Shown here: piece by piece, positions 25,740-35,264 of the stretch
Position numbering within the stretch: the first letter of the stretch is position 1
How the letters are laid out: each line of letters begins with the position of its first letter
Assembly: GCA_017479265.1 (NCBI GenBank)
Contig: JAFVCK010000059.1
Location: 1 to 64,000 of the forward strand
Length of the DNA stretch: 64,000 nt
Direction of reading: 5' to 3'
From: Bacteroidales bacterium
GTDB taxonomy: Bacteria > Bacteroidota > Bacteroidia > Bacteroidales > UBA932
Position numbers and translations under genes: made by a program
The notes under the pieces: generated by a model
The model's database searches: none
Told to the model about the DNA's origin: nothing
Seen by the model: the letters and a program-made list of their open reading frames with translations, nothing else

Positions 25740-26792
25740 CTATTGGTAATATTCCTTATACCATCTTGCAAATTTCCTAAGTCCCTGCCGCAGAGTTATT
25801 TTCGGAGTAAAACCGAAATCTCTCTCCAGGGCCGCCGCATCCGCGTAGGTCACGGGCACGTCTCCCGGCTGCATGGACACCAGTTCCTTGTGAGCCTCGA
25901 AGTCGTAGTCCGACGGAAGCACGCCTGCCGAGAGCAGTTCTTCCTGGAGTATCTGTACGAAGTCCAGAAGATTCTCGGGCTGTCCCCCACCTATATTATA
26001 CACGGCGTATGGGGGAACGGGCAGACCGTCTTCGCCTGTGCGCCTGGCGGGTGCTCCGGCCATAACGCGCACGATGCCCTCGACTATGTCATCAACGAAA
26101 GTAAAGTCGCGACGGCAGTTGCCGTAGTTGAAAATCTTAATGGTCTCGCCCTTCAAAAGCTTGTTGGTGAAGCCGAAATAGGCCATGTCAGGACGGCCGG
26201 CAGGGCCATACACCGTGAAGAAGCGAAGTCCAGTTGAAGGTATATCGTACAGCTTGCTGTAGCAATGGGCGAAAAGTTCGTTGCTCTTTTTCGTTGCAGC
26301 ATAAAGACTTACGGGATTGTCCACGCGGTCTTCCACACTGAAAGGTATCTTTTTGTTGCCGCCATACACGGAACTCGAGGAGGCATACACAAGATGCTCC
26401 ACGGGATTATGACGGCAGGCCTCGAGTATATTGTAGAAACCTATGACATTGCTCTGTATGTAAGCGTCCGGATTCTCTATGCTGTAGCGCACTCCGGCCT
26501 GAGCAGCAAGGTTCACCACTATATCGAACTTTCCTTCAGAGAACAACTTGTCAATCAACGCCTTGTCGGCGATGTCACCTTTTACGAAGCGGTACGAATG
26601 CTCCGGATGCTCCGTGGCTTTGGCCTCTATGCAGCGAAGGCGGTATTCCTTCAGGGAAGGGTCGTAATAGTCGTTGAGGTTGTCAAGGCCGATAAGACTG
26701 ACGCTCTCGCCCTGGAAACCTTCTTCCAGGAGTCTCAGCACCAGGTTGCTGCCTATGAATCCGGCACTTCCGGTAATCAGTATTTTTTTCAT
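25740..26792 (-). CDS. UDP-glucuronate 4-epimerase (CapI-like)
   Basis: A 350-residue SDR epimerase that would interconvert UDP-glucuronate and UDP-galacturonate. The NAD loop is TGSAGFIGSNLV (7-18), the catalytic region is YASSSSVYGGNKKIPFSVED and YAATKKSNELFAH, and then comes GLRFFTVYGPAGRPDMAYF, characteristic of the CapI branch. The neighbouring UDP-glucose dehydrogenase makes its substrate, so the pair supplies acidic sugars for the polysaccharide. It lies 8 nt upstream of rfbB. A repeat element sits between it and the dehydrogenase. Confidence 0.9.
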   Translation of the reverse strand: MKKILITGSAGFIGSNLVLRLLEEGFQGESVSLIGLDNLNDYYDPSLKEYRLRCIEAKATEHPEHSYRFVKGDIADKALIDKLFSEGKFDIVVNLAAQAGVRYSIENPDAYIQSNVIGFYNILEACRHNPVEHLVYASSSSVYGGNKKIPFSVEDRVDNPVSLYAATKKSNELFAHCYSKLYDIPSTGLRFFTVYGPAGRPDMAYFGFTNKLLKGETIKIFNYGNCRRDFTFVDDIVEGIVRVMAGAPARRTGEDGLPVPPYAVYNIGGGQPENLLDFVQILQEELLSAGVLPSDYDFEAHKELVSMQPGDVPVTYADAAALERDFGFTPKITLRQGLRKFARWYKEYYQ

Positions 26793-26843
26793 AGATTCTT
26801 CGCTTTGCTCAGAATGACAGAGGGATTCAGAATGACAGAGGGA
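26793..26843. repeat. SERSEE-type repeat in the ugd-epimerase gap
   Basis: The gap between two operon genes is filled by the repeat AGATTCTTCGCTTTGCTCAG + AATGACAGAGGGA, followed at once by a partial second copy (ATTCAGAATGACAGAGGGA). It is the same family as the copy inside rfbB. Confidence 0.75.
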
Positions 26844-28109
26844 CTAGTCCCGCTTGAAAATGTCTCTTGTATAGACCTTGTCAACTACGTCGTCGAGGAC
26901 AGGGTCGTAACGGTTGGCGATAATGGCCGCGGAGCGGGCCTTGAACTCGGACAGGTCGTTGACCACCTGGCTGCCGAAGAAGGTAGTGCCGTCCTCAAGG
27001 GTGGGCTCGTACACTATCACCTTGGCTCCCTTGGCCTTGATTCTCTTCATTATGCCCTGTATGGCGCTCTGACGGAAGTTGTCTGAATTGGACTTCATGG
27101 TCAGCCTGTACACTCCCACTACAACTTCATGCTCCTTGACGACATCGTAAGCGCTGGAGGCGGTGTAATACCCCGCCTTGCCGAGGACCTGGTCGGCGAT
27201 GTAGTCCTTGCGGGTGCGGTTGGAGTCCACTATGGCCTTGATGAGGTTCTCCGGCACATCGTTGAAGTTGGCCAGCAGCTGCTTGGTATCCTTCGGGAGG
27301 CAGTATCCGCCGTAGCCGAAGGAAGGGTTGTTGTAATGCGAGCCGATGCGGGGGTCCAGGCACACGCCTTCGATAATAGACTGTGTGTCAAGTCCTTTCA
27401 TCTCGGCGTATGTATCGAGCTCGTTGAAATAGCTCACCCTCAGGGCCAGATAGGTGTTGGCGAAAAGCTTGACCGCCTCGGCCTCAGTCGTGCCCATGAA
27501 CAGCGTCGGAATGTCCTGCTTGATGGCTCCCTCGGCTATTATCCTGGCGAAGGTATGGGCCGCTTCGGCAAGGGGCTCGTCGTCGAATCCAACGATTATC
27601 CTGGAAGGATAGAGGTTGTCGTACAGGGCCTTGCTCTCGCGGAGGAACTCCGGAGCGAAGATAATCTTGGGGATCACAGTCTTGAAAGAACCGTCCGCAA
27701 GACGCTCCCTGTAGGAGAACTTCTCACGGACAGACTTGGTGTAACCCACAGGAATAGTGGACTTTATCACCATGACGGCATCGGGGTTGACCTCCAGCAC
27801 CAGATTGATGACCTCCTCTACGTGCGAGGTATCGAAGAAATTCTTCTTCGAATCATAGTTGGTCGGAGCGGCTATCACCACGAACTCGGCATCCTTGTAA
27901 GCCGCACGGCCGTCGAGGGTGGCGACAAGGTCCAACTCCTTCTCTGCCAGATATTTCTCAATATATTCGTCCTGGATGGGAGAAATCTTGTTGTTAATCT
28001 TCTCCACCTTCTCGGGGATGACATCCACGGCCTTCACCTGATGGTGCTGAGCCAGCAGCGTGGCTATCGAAAGCCCCACATAGCCGGTACCTGCAACTGC
28101 TATCTTCAT
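26844..28109 (-). CDS. ugd: UDP-glucose 6-dehydrogenase
   Basis: A protein of about 421 residues oxidising UDP-glucose to UDP-glucuronate with two NAD+. The N terminus is [20 protein letters not shown]. The catalytic cysteine lies in [14 protein letters not shown] near 255, and [17 protein letters not shown] and [17 protein letters not shown] are family blocks. The start is ATG 28109; the frame extends to a TTG at 28118 but the GTGYVG loop is too close to the N terminus for that to matter. The gene lies 13 nt downstream of the membrane dehydratase gene. Confidence 0.94.
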   Translation of the reverse strand: MKIAVAGTGYVGLSIATLLAQHHQVKAVDVIPEKVEKINNKISPIQDEYIEKYLAEKELDLVATLDGRAAYKDAEFVVIAAPTNYDSKKNFFDTSHVEEVINLVLEVNPDAVMVIKSTIPVGYTKSVREKFSYRERLADGSFKTVIPKIIFAPEFLRESKALYDNLYPSRIIVGFDDEPLAEAAHTFARIIAEGAIKQDIPTLFMGTTEAEAVKLFANTYLALRVSYFNELDTYAEMKGLDTQSIIEGVCLDPRIGSHYNNPSFGYGGYCLPKDTKQLLANFNDVPENLIKAIVDSNRTRKDYIADQVLGKAGYYTASSAYDVVKEHEVVVGVYRLTMKSNSDNFRQSAIQGIMKRIKAKGAKVIVYEPTLEDGTTFFGSQVVNDLSEFKARSAAIIANRYDPVLDDVVDKVYTRDIFKRD

Positions 28110-28122
28110 ATAAATCAAATGT

Positions 28123-30036
28123 TTACTTATCCAATTCTACATACTTGCTGTTGGCACTCTTGAACTCAGGAACGGTCTGCTTCATCAGGCGGACCATATC
28201 GGGGATTATCACCCTACCGGCCAGGTCGGTAAGTGCCGCCACGGCCTGGCATGCGTCCGCGTATGCGTATGAACGCACCTTGGCTATCCTGATTCTCTCA
28301 TGGAAAGCTGGCAGGGTGTTCTCCGCATTGGAAAGCACCTCCTCGTAGAGCTTCTCGCCGGGACGGAGGCCCGTATATTCGACCTTGATATCCACGTCGG
28401 GAGTGAATCCGGCGAGGGTTATCATCCTGCGTGCCAGCAGGTCTATCTTGACAGGCTCGCCCATGTCGAAGACGAAAATCTGGTTTCCCGTGGACATGGT
28501 AGCGGCCTCCATCACCAGGCGGCAGGCCTCAGGAATGGTCATGAAGAAACGGTTGATGTCGGGATGGGTCACGGTGACGGGGCCACCCTTGGCTATCTGC
28601 TCGCGGAAGCGAGGTATCACTGAACCGTTGCTGCCCAGCACGTTGCCAAAGCGGGTGGTCACGAACTTGGTCTTGCCCTGTTTCTCGCCATTCTCTATGG
28701 CAAGTCCCAGGGACTGGACGTAAATCTCGGCCAGACGCTTGGTGCAACCCATTATGTTGGTGGGATTTACGGCCTTGTCGGTAGAAATCATCACCATCTT
28801 CTCCACATCGTATTCAAGACACTTGTCCGCGACATTGCGGCTGCCATATACGTTTACAAGCACGGCCTCGCATGGATTTTCTTCCATAAGAGGGACGTGC
28901 TTGTAAGCAGCGGCATGGAATACCACCTGAGGTCTCCATGTCCTGAATGCATAGTCCAGACGGGCAGGCTGACGTACATCGCCTATGACAGGCACGAAGG
29001 ATAGTTCGGGATGCTTGTCTTCGAGTTCGAGGCGCAGGTAGTGCATAGGGGTCTCGGCGTTGTCGAACAGCACCAGCAGCTTCACTCCGAAGCCTGCCAG
29101 CTGACGCACGAGTTCGGACCCGATTGAGCCTGCGGCTCCGGTGACCATCACCACCTTCCCTTCGAAGTTGGCCTTTATCTCATCCAGCGATATCACTATT
29201 TCCTTACGGCCCAGAAGGTCCTCGACCTTCACCTCGCGGGGACGAAGAAGTGCCTGTCCTTCAGCAACTTCGTCAACGGTCGGCACTATCAGGGTGCTGA
29301 CATTGTGCTTGGAACAGAACTTTATGAGGCCGTTCTCCTCCGCCTGCGCGTCGGTGTCCTTGCTGAAGAGCACCGCGTCTATGCCGTTCTCGAGTATGAT
29401 ACGGGTGAGTTTCTTGTCGTCATTGAAGTGATACACAGGCAGCTGGTCCAGCAGCATGGTGCCTTTCTTGTCGGAACGGTCTATGAAACCCAGCACCTTG
29501 TAGTGCGAGGAGTTCTGGAGGCGGACTATGGTAGCCACGCTCTTGTCCGAAGTCCCGTACACCAGTATCCTGCTATGGTCGTACTTCTCCTGAGTGCGCT
29601 GGTTTATAAGCTCATAGACCAGAATCATGCTCAGACGCACGCCAATGAGCAGCACGAATGTCAGGAAGAAGTCTATGGTGCCCACTAGCAGCACCCATTT
29701 GCTCCAATACCCTGCCAGCGCCATTCCGGCGAGGACGATGACACCCTTGCCGAAACTGGCAACGCCGAATGGCACCAGGTCCTTGACGGTCAGATGCCTG
29801 ATTATAATCTTGTATGTCCTCGTGCCGAGGAACATCCCCACCGAGGCGAGGAAAACGAACATCATGTAGAATCCGAACCAGCCGGGAGTGTAGAAAGTTG
29901 CAGTAAGGAGAAGGCGTACGCCCATGACAACTATCACGGAGGCTGCAAGCGACAGCAGCGTGTCAAGGGTCAGAATAATTTCTTCACGCAGGTAACTCTT
30001 CTTCAGTTTATCCAATCGAGTCTCTCTATCCTTCAT
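28123..30036 (-). CDS. Membrane-bound nucleotide-sugar 4,6-dehydratase (FlaA1/PglF/CapD family)
   Basis: A 637-residue two-part protein. Four membrane helices lie in the first ~150 residues, then a CoA-binding-like region ([20 protein letters not shown]). The SDR catalytic domain starts from about 285: [72 protein letters not shown]. Family members dehydrate UDP-GlcNAc to the 4-keto-6-deoxy form for bacillosamine/QuiNAc/FucNAc-type first sugars. It is the first enzyme gene after upxY. It might provide the initiating sugar, but no initiating phosphotransferase gene is present here. Confidence 0.92.
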   Translation of the reverse strand: MKDRETRLDKLKKSYLREEIILTLDTLLSLAASVIVVMGVRLLLTATFYTPGWFGFYMMFVFLASVGMFLGTRTYKIIIRHLTVKDLVPFGVASFGKGVIVLAGMALAGYWSKWVLLVGTIDFFLTFVLLIGVRLSMILVYELINQRTQEKYDHSRILVYGTSDKSVATIVRLQNSSHYKVLGFIDRSDKKGTMLLDQLPVYHFNDDKKLTRIILENGIDAVLFSKDTDAQAEENGLIKFCSKHNVSTLIVPTVDEVAEGQALLRPREVKVEDLLGRKEIVISLDEIKANFEGKVVMVTGAAGSIGSELVRQLAGFGVKLLVLFDNAETPMHYLRLELEDKHPELSFVPVIGDVRQPARLDYAFRTWRPQVVFHAAAYKHVPLMEENPCEAVLVNVYGSRNVADKCLEYDVEKMVMISTDKAVNPTNIMGCTKRLAEIYVQSLGLAIENGEKQGKTKFVTTRFGNVLGSNGSVIPRFREQIAKGGPVTVTHPDINRFFMTIPEACRLVMEAATMSTGNQIFVFDMGEPVKIDLLARRMITLAGFTPDVDIKVEYTGLRPGEKLYEEVLSNAENTLPAFHERIRIAKVRSYAYADACQAVAALTDLAGRVIIPDMVRLMKQTVPEFKSANSKYVELDK

Positions 30037-30051
30037 ACGAATGTTGTGTTA

Positions 30052-30582
30052 TTAATCGATTTTCTCAAGGAATTTCGGATGAATATGGGAAATGAACATC
30101 ACGAAAAACCCTGTGAGGCTCACGCACAGGCACTTTTCCTTGCCCACGCGCTGAACATGTCCCTCGTAGCCCTTGAACTGCCCGTCTGTGACCCTCACGC
30201 GGTCGCCGACATGGTAAGCGGGCTTGTCCTCGCCGCCGAAGCCCACGTGGGGGTCGTCCGTGGTGCAGAGCAGGCGGAACGCTGCCATTTCCTTGTCGTC
30301 GATGCGGCCGGGGTTGCGGGTGCCGGGCTCACGATAGAACATCATTATGTCGTAATGGTCTTTCCGGTATTGGGTAAGCTCAGTTTTGGTGCATCTGACA
30401 AAGAGCAGAGTGCTCATCACAGGGTTCTCCACGTAGTGGATATGGCCGCCCTCGAAGGACTCCTCCACCTTCACGGGGAAGAATGTCTCGCGGCCCAAGT
30501 CCTTGAAATCGCTCTCAACCTGCTTGCGCTTTCCCTTGAAGGTGCGCAAGGCGTACCAGAATACGGTTTTAGGTCGTCCCAT
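30052..30582 (-). CDS. upxY: UpxY-type transcription antiterminator (NusG-like)
   Basis: A protein of about 176 residues. The NusG N-terminal domain opens with TVFWYALRTFKGKRKQVESD, and the C-terminal KOW part reads HVGDRVRVTDGQFKGYEGHV (about 125-145). UpxY proteins of Bacteroides bind RNA polymerase on the leader of their own capsule operon and prevent early termination. I place the start at ATG 30582, since the frame upstream lacks NusG features and GGGAG precedes this ATG. That leaves a leader of about 270 nt from the promoter at 30861, as expected for such operons. No UpxZ partner gene follows. Confidence 0.88.
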   Translation of the reverse strand: MGRPKTVFWYALRTFKGKRKQVESDFKDLGRETFFPVKVEESFEGGHIHYVENPVMSTLLFVRCTKTELTQYRKDHYDIMMFYREPGTRNPGRIDDKEMAAFRLLCTTDDPHVGFGGEDKPAYHVGDRVRVTDGQFKGYEGHVQRVGKEKCLCVSLTGFFVMFISHIHPKFLEKID

Positions 30583-30585
30583 CAG

Positions 30586-30604
30586 AAAAAACTCCCGCCG
30601 GAAG
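30586..30604 (-). terminator. Terminator-like hairpin just before the upxY start
   Basis: On the minus strand CTTCC-GGC-GGGAG is followed by TTTTTT and then, 3 nt later, the ATG. The stem is only 5 bp, so a role as attenuator is tentative; the GGGAG arm is also the likely ribosome binding site. Confidence 0.35.
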
Positions 30605-30810
30605 CAGATACAAATAGCTGAATACCAATGATTTAGGATATAAGAAAAATAAATCCGGGCATACTTCTTCCCTTCGCCGGCCATCCGCTTGAAATTTCGG
30701 AAGCCGGTCATTGCCAGGTACAATCTTCACGCGCGCACGTAATCCGGCCTGTCGCCAGACCGTTCAACAAGAGTTGTCCCTTATGCCAGAAGACGGACTC
30801 TTATACCCCT

Positions 30811-30856
30811 GAATATCACCCCCTAAGGACCCTCGCGATGGGGGGGGGTAATATTC
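30811..30856 (-). promoter_or_regulatory. Stem-loop at the 5' end of the upxY leader, with a C9 tract
   Basis: 13-bp arms GAATATCACCCCC (30811-30823) and GGGGGTAATATTC (30844-30856) pair with one mismatch. The RNA would begin close to 30856, so this is a 5'-terminal hairpin of the mRNA. One arm sits in a run of nine G (30840-30848; C in the RNA), whose length could drift. Confidence 0.55.
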
Positions 30857-30860
30857 AAGG

Positions 30861-30892
30861 CAAAGATACTAAAATTATAACTAATAGACAAA
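30861..30892 (-). promoter_or_regulatory. Promoter of the upxY nucleotide-sugar operon
   Basis: TATCTTTG (-7, 30861-30868) and TTTG (-33, 30889-30892) lie 20 nt apart on the minus strand, a textbook Bacteroidetes promoter. The predicted RNA start is about 30855. Confidence 0.8.
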
Positions 30893-30897
30893 TATTT

Positions 30898-30915
30898 CTA
30901 ATCACTCGTGATTAG
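30898..30915. promoter_or_regulatory. Perfect palindrome upstream of the upxY promoter
   Basis: CTAATCAC-TC-GTGATTAG, 8-bp arms, lies 5 nt upstream of the -33 box and 30 nt after the flippase stop. It could be an operator. As a terminator for the upstream operon it lacks a T run. Confidence 0.45.
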
Positions 30916-30945
30916 TAAGAAGCTGTTTTGAAATGGTTGCTGAAA

Positions 30946-32490
30946 TTATTTCTCATTCCTGACGGAAAAAATCTTTCCAAGCGATTTCCGGATAGTTTCC
31001 CGCTCCCAGCCATAAAGGCCGATTCCGTAGCAAGCAAGGCAGCAAAGAGCGAAAGTAAGCGCTATTCCGCACAAACGCATCCAAGGCCCCATGACCGCAG
31101 GCACCACGGCCCGGTAAACCAACAGCCACAGCACCATAACAGCCACCACTGCAAACGGCTTCAAGTACGCATTACGCACATACCCCACAGCATCAAACCC
31201 TATCAAACGGTGCAACAGCCAAAACTCCACGAACCTGTAAGTAACTGAATATCCGATATATATCTGGATAATTGCCGGAGCCGGAGCACCCAGGCTGTAC
31301 GCCAGAAAAGACAGAGGCAGACAGAGAAGCGACATCACGCTGTTCCAAATCTGGAACCACTTTATCCGGCCCGTCGCCTGCTCGAGAGTCTGCGTCCCGC
31401 CGACAAAAGACCGCACCAGCGCACTGACAAGGGTCCATCTGGTAAACAGCAGAGCCCCATCGGGCACCTCCTTGAGCCACAAATCGAGGGCGAACTCCAG
31501 CTCCACAAGGGCGCTGAACACCACAAGGCTCATCAGCAAGGCGCTGTAGCGGGACATCTTATACACAAGGCTCAGGCTGCGCTCGGTATTGCCCCCGCTG
31601 TAATTGCGGTTAATCTGCGGCGCGGCGGCATTGCTGAAACGATTGACGCTCGTCACGGAAAAATTCTCCAGCTGGTAGGCCGGCTCCATGGCGGAATTCA
31701 CCATAGGACCGAAAAAGTAATTGACTATCAGCTTGCTGCCGTTCCCTCTGGCTATATACGCAAGGGCGCTCAGAGCCGTATAATTATTGAAGGAAATAAT
31801 CTCCTTGTAGGTCTGAGAGCCCCTCTGGAAACGCCATTTTATAACCTCCGGCCACTGGCGGCGGCACAGGAAATGGTACATCGCCATGGTAAGGAAGGTC
31901 ATGAGGGCCATTCCCACGGCATAGAAATACAGCCTGTTGCCCTCCCAGAACAGCAGGCAGATGACCATGGCAAGACGGAAAATATTGGCGATAATATCCA
32001 CCATGGCGCTCTGGAAGAACTTCTCATGGGCCTCCACGAGGCTCTGGTAAGGAAGGTTGACTATGCTTATGCAGGCGGCTATGGTGCTTATCTGGAAGAC
32101 TATGTTGGCATCGCCCAGCCTGTGGGGGTCCACCTTCATCCAATGGTAGATATAGTATAGTCCTATGGTCTCGGCCAACAGCAGAATCAGAACGGCAAGA
32201 CCTATATGGACAACGAGGCAGATATTGAAAATACGGCCGAGGTCGCCGCCGGGCCTTCCCATCTCCACATTGATAAAACGCCTTGTAGTAGTGTTCATTG
32301 CGGTACTCAAGAAGCCCAGCATCATGATGGTACCGCCCACCACTCCGTAGAGTCCGTAATCGTAGATACCGAGGCCTTCCATGGCAAAGCGGGTGCAAAG
32401 AAAGCCGATGAGGCCTATAAGAATCACCCTCGCGTAAATGATGACGGTGTTCTTCGCTATCCTGCTGTTATCCTCGGTATATGTTGCCAT
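30946..32490 (-). CDS. Wzx-type polysaccharide flippase (second copy)
   Basis: A 514-residue MOP-superfamily membrane protein with about 12-14 helices, opening NTVIIYARVILIGLIGFLCT and MEGLGIYDYGLYGVVGGTIM. Its layout matches the flippase at 8981-10519, although the two differ clearly. Predicted job: moving lipid-linked repeat units across the inner membrane. It is the last gene of the minus-strand operon that starts near 40.9 kb, and its ATG shares one base with the stop of the glycosyltransferase (TAATG). A polymerase partner is not found within this operon. Confidence 0.87.
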   Translation of the reverse strand: MATYTEDNSRIAKNTVIIYARVILIGLIGFLCTRFAMEGLGIYDYGLYGVVGGTIMMLGFLSTAMNTTTRRFINVEMGRPGGDLGRIFNICLVVHIGLAVLILLLAETIGLYYIYHWMKVDPHRLGDANIVFQISTIAACISIVNLPYQSLVEAHEKFFQSAMVDIIANIFRLAMVICLLFWEGNRLYFYAVGMALMTFLTMAMYHFLCRRQWPEVIKWRFQRGSQTYKEIISFNNYTALSALAYIARGNGSKLIVNYFFGPMVNSAMEPAYQLENFSVTSVNRFSNAAAPQINRNYSGGNTERSLSLVYKMSRYSALLMSLVVFSALVELEFALDLWLKEVPDGALLFTRWTLVSALVRSFVGGTQTLEQATGRIKWFQIWNSVMSLLCLPLSFLAYSLGAPAPAIIQIYIGYSVTYRFVEFWLLHRLIGFDAVGYVRNAYLKPFAVVAVMVLWLLVYRAVVPAVMGPWMRLCGIALTFALCCLACYGIGLYGWERETIRKSLGKIFSVRNEK

Positions 32491-33776
32491 TACTTGGAAT
32501 CTGTTGCGCAGAGCTGCCGGTAAAGCTCCATCAGGGAATCGGCTATGAGCTTGCGGTCATGACGCACCAGGGCTACCTGCCTTGCGCTGTGGCCCACCCT
32601 TCGCAGCAGCTCCTTGTTGCGATATACGGCGACTATCCTCTCGGCCATTTCCTCGGGATTGCCCTTGCGCACGAGGAAACCAGTTTCACCGTCCTTGATA
32701 AGGGTCGGTATGCCGCCGACGTTGGTGGCTATGACGGCCGCTCCCAGGAGCTGGGCCTCGCAGACTCCGTTGGGGGAATTGTCTATGTATGAGGGATGTA
32801 CGTACATGGAAGCTCCGGCTATGGCCTCCACCAGCTGCTCCGCCGTCGCCACTCCGGCAAGGGTCACTCCGGCAGCCTCAGTCCTGATGCCCGTTATCTT
32901 CTCGAAGAAATGGGGCCGGATGTTGCCGAAGACCTTCCAGTCAAAAGGAATGGAGTACTTGTCTTTCAACAACTTGGCTGTCTTGAGCACCAGGTCGTAT
33001 CCCTTGTATGTGGGCTCCGAAATGGTGGTGACGAGGGTCATTTTCGAAGGAATTCCGCTGATTGCGTCTATGTCCGCATCGTAGAAAGGCTGGCGCATTA
33101 TTTCGCCGCCCTCATGGTAGGAGGCTTCGGGGTTGGCCCTGCCGAGCATCTTACGGTCCCAGTCGGTGCGGCCTATGAAGTGCCTGATATTGCGGAGGAT
33201 ACGGCTCTCCCGCTCGCAGGCGGAAAGCCATTTTTTGCGTATGTACAGCCTGTGCAGCACCTTGGCCGGGGAAAGGCTTTCGAAGATATAGCGGTTCCAT
33301 GTGGCTCCCGGGGGCAGGAACACCTTGAAATACGGGTTCACGAGGCCCTGCAGGTGCAGCACCACGGGGATGTCGGTGTGCTCGGCTATCAGTCCGAAGG
33401 AATGTTCGGAGCCGAATACCTGTATGACATCGGGGCGAAATTCCTCCACTATGGAAATATAGCTTTGCACCAAGTCGAATATCTGCTTTTCATCTCCCTT
33501 GAGGAGGGTCGTGAAGCGGTCGGCGCGGGATGTGTCGTAGCCGTTGAAAATGGGGAAATAGGTGACTGAGTGGCGCTTTTCTTCGGCCCAGCTGACCTTT
33601 TTGCCGGGGTCGCTGTGAACGGGGCTTTCGAGGGGTTCGCGGGTTATGAATGCGACTCCGAGTTCGACCCTCGGGCTTATTTCACATTCGAGTGCGCTGA
33701 CCCAGCCACCGCCGTTGTAGCCGCTGCTTCCTGCCGAGTAGTTGGAGCAAGTATTTGCAAACCAGAGCACTTTCAT
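32490..33776 (-). CDS. Glycosyltransferase family 4
   Basis: A GT-B glycosyltransferase of about 428 residues. It opens MKVLWFANTCSNYSAGSSGY and carries a GT4 donor-binding region near residues 320-400 (VTLAGVATAEQLVEAIAGAS, then EAQLLGAAVIATNVGGIPTL). The open frame extends upstream to 33938 but that stretch is basic and low-complexity and overlaps the acyltransferase; ATG 33776 gives an ATGA overlap with it and the true family start. The sugar is unknown. Confidence 0.87.
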   Translation of the reverse strand: MKVLWFANTCSNYSAGSSGYNGGGWVSALECEISPRVELGVAFITREPLESPVHSDPGKKVSWAEEKRHSVTYFPIFNGYDTSRADRFTTLLKGDEKQIFDLVQSYISIVEEFRPDVIQVFGSEHSFGLIAEHTDIPVVLHLQGLVNPYFKVFLPPGATWNRYIFESLSPAKVLHRLYIRKKWLSACERESRILRNIRHFIGRTDWDRKMLGRANPEASYHEGGEIMRQPFYDADIDAISGIPSKMTLVTTISEPTYKGYDLVLKTAKLLKDKYSIPFDWKVFGNIRPHFFEKITGIRTEAAGVTLAGVATAEQLVEAIAGASMYVHPSYIDNSPNGVCEAQLLGAAVIATNVGGIPTLIKDGETGFLVRKGNPEEMAERIVAVYRNKELLRRVGHSARQVALVRHDRKLIADSLMELYRQLCATDSK

Positions 33777-34426
33777 AGTTCGTTTGAAGTTTTGGGTTGT
33801 GGTGTTTCGGTTACTTTGCGGATGAAGCGGGCGGGGTTGCCGGCCCATATTTCTCCTGCGGGTATGTCGCAGGTCACTATGCTTCCGGCCCCGACTACGC
33901 TGCCTCTTGCTATGCGTACGCCCTTGAGGACAGTGCATCGGGCTCCGAGCAGCACGTCGTCTTCTATCACCACCGGGGCCGAGGCTGTGTGGGCCGAATC
34001 GAGGCTCCGGTCGCGTCTGTGAAGGTAATACAGGCTGTGGGCATCGTGGTCCATTATCAGGCAGTCTGCTCCTATGTTGACGTTGTTTCCTATGGTGATT
34101 TGCTTTCGGGCCCAGATGCTGCTACAGCTCACCCCGACGTTGTCGCCTATGGTGATTTGCGCTCCTTCGGAGGCGAATATTCCGCTGCGAAGATTGCGGC
34201 CTATCCGGTTCACTCCCCTTCCGCTTATGCACTTGAAGGCCCGGCCTATAGTGACCTGCGCACCGTCCTTTCTCTCCAGATATATGTGTCCGCAGACCCT
34301 GGAGCCGCGCCCTGCCTTAATGCCGAAGCACCTGAGTTTCAGCGTATTGAATGCATAATCACACAGGAGCGTCACCTTCTTGCAGGCACGCCAGGCTTTT
34401 GCGAATATGCTCTCTTTTCGACCCAT
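33773..34426 (-). CDS. Hexapeptide-repeat acyltransferase
   Basis: A left-handed beta-helix acyltransferase of about 217 residues. Coil repeats run from AQVTIGRAFKCISGRGVNRI to GDNVGVSCSSIWARKQITIG and GARCTVLKGVRIARGSVVGA. The active-site histidine is probably in IMDHDAHSLYY, and the end IPAGEIWAGNPARFIRKV is typical for sugar O-acetyltransferases. I take ATG 34426 because a TATATTTG element lies at 34433-34440 and the six extra residues upstream have no support. It overlaps the glycosyltransferase by ATGA. Confidence 0.83.
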   Translation of the reverse strand: MGRKESIFAKAWRACKKVTLLCDYAFNTLKLRCFGIKAGRGSRVCGHIYLERKDGAQVTIGRAFKCISGRGVNRIGRNLRSGIFASEGAQITIGDNVGVSCSSIWARKQITIGNNVNIGADCLIMDHDAHSLYYLHRRDRSLDSAHTASAPVVIEDDVLLGARCTVLKGVRIARGSVVGAGSIVTCDIPAGEIWAGNPARFIRKVTETPQPKTSNEL

Positions 34427-34432
34427 ATTCTG

Positions 34433-34440
34433 CAAATATA
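34433..34440 (-). promoter_or_regulatory. TAnnTTTG element abutting the acyltransferase start
   Basis: TATATTTG ends 6 nt before the ATG at 34426. If active, the mRNA would start at or within a few bases of the start codon. No clear -33 box is seen. Confidence 0.35.
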
Positions 34441-34458
34441 GCATTTTTTCATGATATT

Positions 34459-35250
34459 CTACACCCAGCGGTCTTTGGAATCAAGGGGCCGATGAAGGTC
34501 GATGCGGTAATGATGGTGGAAGGAGCGGCGGTCGGACTGCGGCGGAGGAGTCCTCCAGTCACCGTAGAGCAGGGTCAGGAGGGAGTCGTTGCCGCTTGGA
34601 ACAGGGGCCATTCCCCCCTCGAAAGGAACCATGGCCGTAGATGCGAACCACTCCTTGGGGAAGGTAATCCCGCGGTATTCCGAATTGGTACACCACACGG
34701 CATAACTGCCCGAATCCCCCTGCGACGAAGCCCTCCTGTAAATCTCAAGGAAACGGCGGCGAAGGGCGGCATGGCGGGGCCGGTACAGCAGAAGGTCCAG
34801 GGCCGTGGAAAGACTGAATGAAGTGTTGCGGCGGAAACTCCTCACATAATCAAGGAAAGCGCCGCGGTACTCCCGCCTCACGGTCTCGGGGTCGGGACCG
34901 GCATCATCCAGCGGGAAAACGTCGATGAAAACGCCTATCACCAAAGGGTAGCGGCGCTGCTCCCAGATGCTGCTCCCCGCATCCATGAACTTGGCGTAGG
35001 CAAAAGGCAAATCTTTATCCGAAGTGCTGATATCCAATATCTTGTAGCTATCAGAGCTAAGGGTCAGAAAACGCTTGTAGTCCTCCCTCGGCATGAACAC
35101 GTCTATGTCGTCGTCCCAAGGAATAACGCCACCCTCGCGCACCGCCCCTATGGCCGACCCGAAAGCCAGCCACCAGCGCAGACCCTCCCTCTCGCACAGC
35201 CGCGAAAAGGCCCGGAACGTCCTCAGCAGTATTTGCCTATACTCATCCAT
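34459..35250 (-). CDS. LicD-family phosphotransferase
   Basis: A 263-residue nucleotidyltransferase-fold protein of the LicD family, which attaches phosphocholine or other phospho-groups to surface glycans. The landmark WLAFGSAIGAVREGGVIPWD followed by DDIDVFMPREDY (residues about 27-58) holds the metal-binding acidic residues. It would decorate the polysaccharide made by the neighbouring genes; the donor is unknown and no choline uptake or activation gene is present. The cloverleaf element lies 14 nt upstream of the start. Confidence 0.88.
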   Translation of the reverse strand: MDEYRQILLRTFRAFSRLCEREGLRWWLAFGSAIGAVREGGVIPWDDDIDVFMPREDYKRFLTLSSDSYKILDISTSDKDLPFAYAKFMDAGSSIWEQRRYPLVIGVFIDVFPLDDAGPDPETVRREYRGAFLDYVRSFRRNTSFSLSTALDLLLYRPRHAALRRRFLEIYRRASSQGDSGSYAVWCTNSEYRGITFPKEWFASTAMVPFEGGMAPVPSGNDSLLTLLYGDWRTPPPQSDRRSFHHHYRIDLHRPLDSKDRWV

Positions 35251-35264
35251 GGAGCATTACAAAC

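Noticed and set aside
26265..28163. Long open frames on the plus strand opposite the epimerase and ugd
   Set aside because: They lie antisense to well-conserved enzymes, have skewed composition, and show no recognisable motif; high third-position GC explains them.
30898..30915. Palindrome near the upxY promoter as a recombinase site for promoter inversion
   Set aside because: No matching inverted copy was found on the other side of the promoter, so an invertible segment like those in Bacteroides capsule loci is not supported.
33777..33938. 54-residue N-terminal extension of the GT4 protein
   Set aside because: Basic low-complexity residues overlapping the acyltransferase; ATG 33776 gives the family start and an ATGA overlap.
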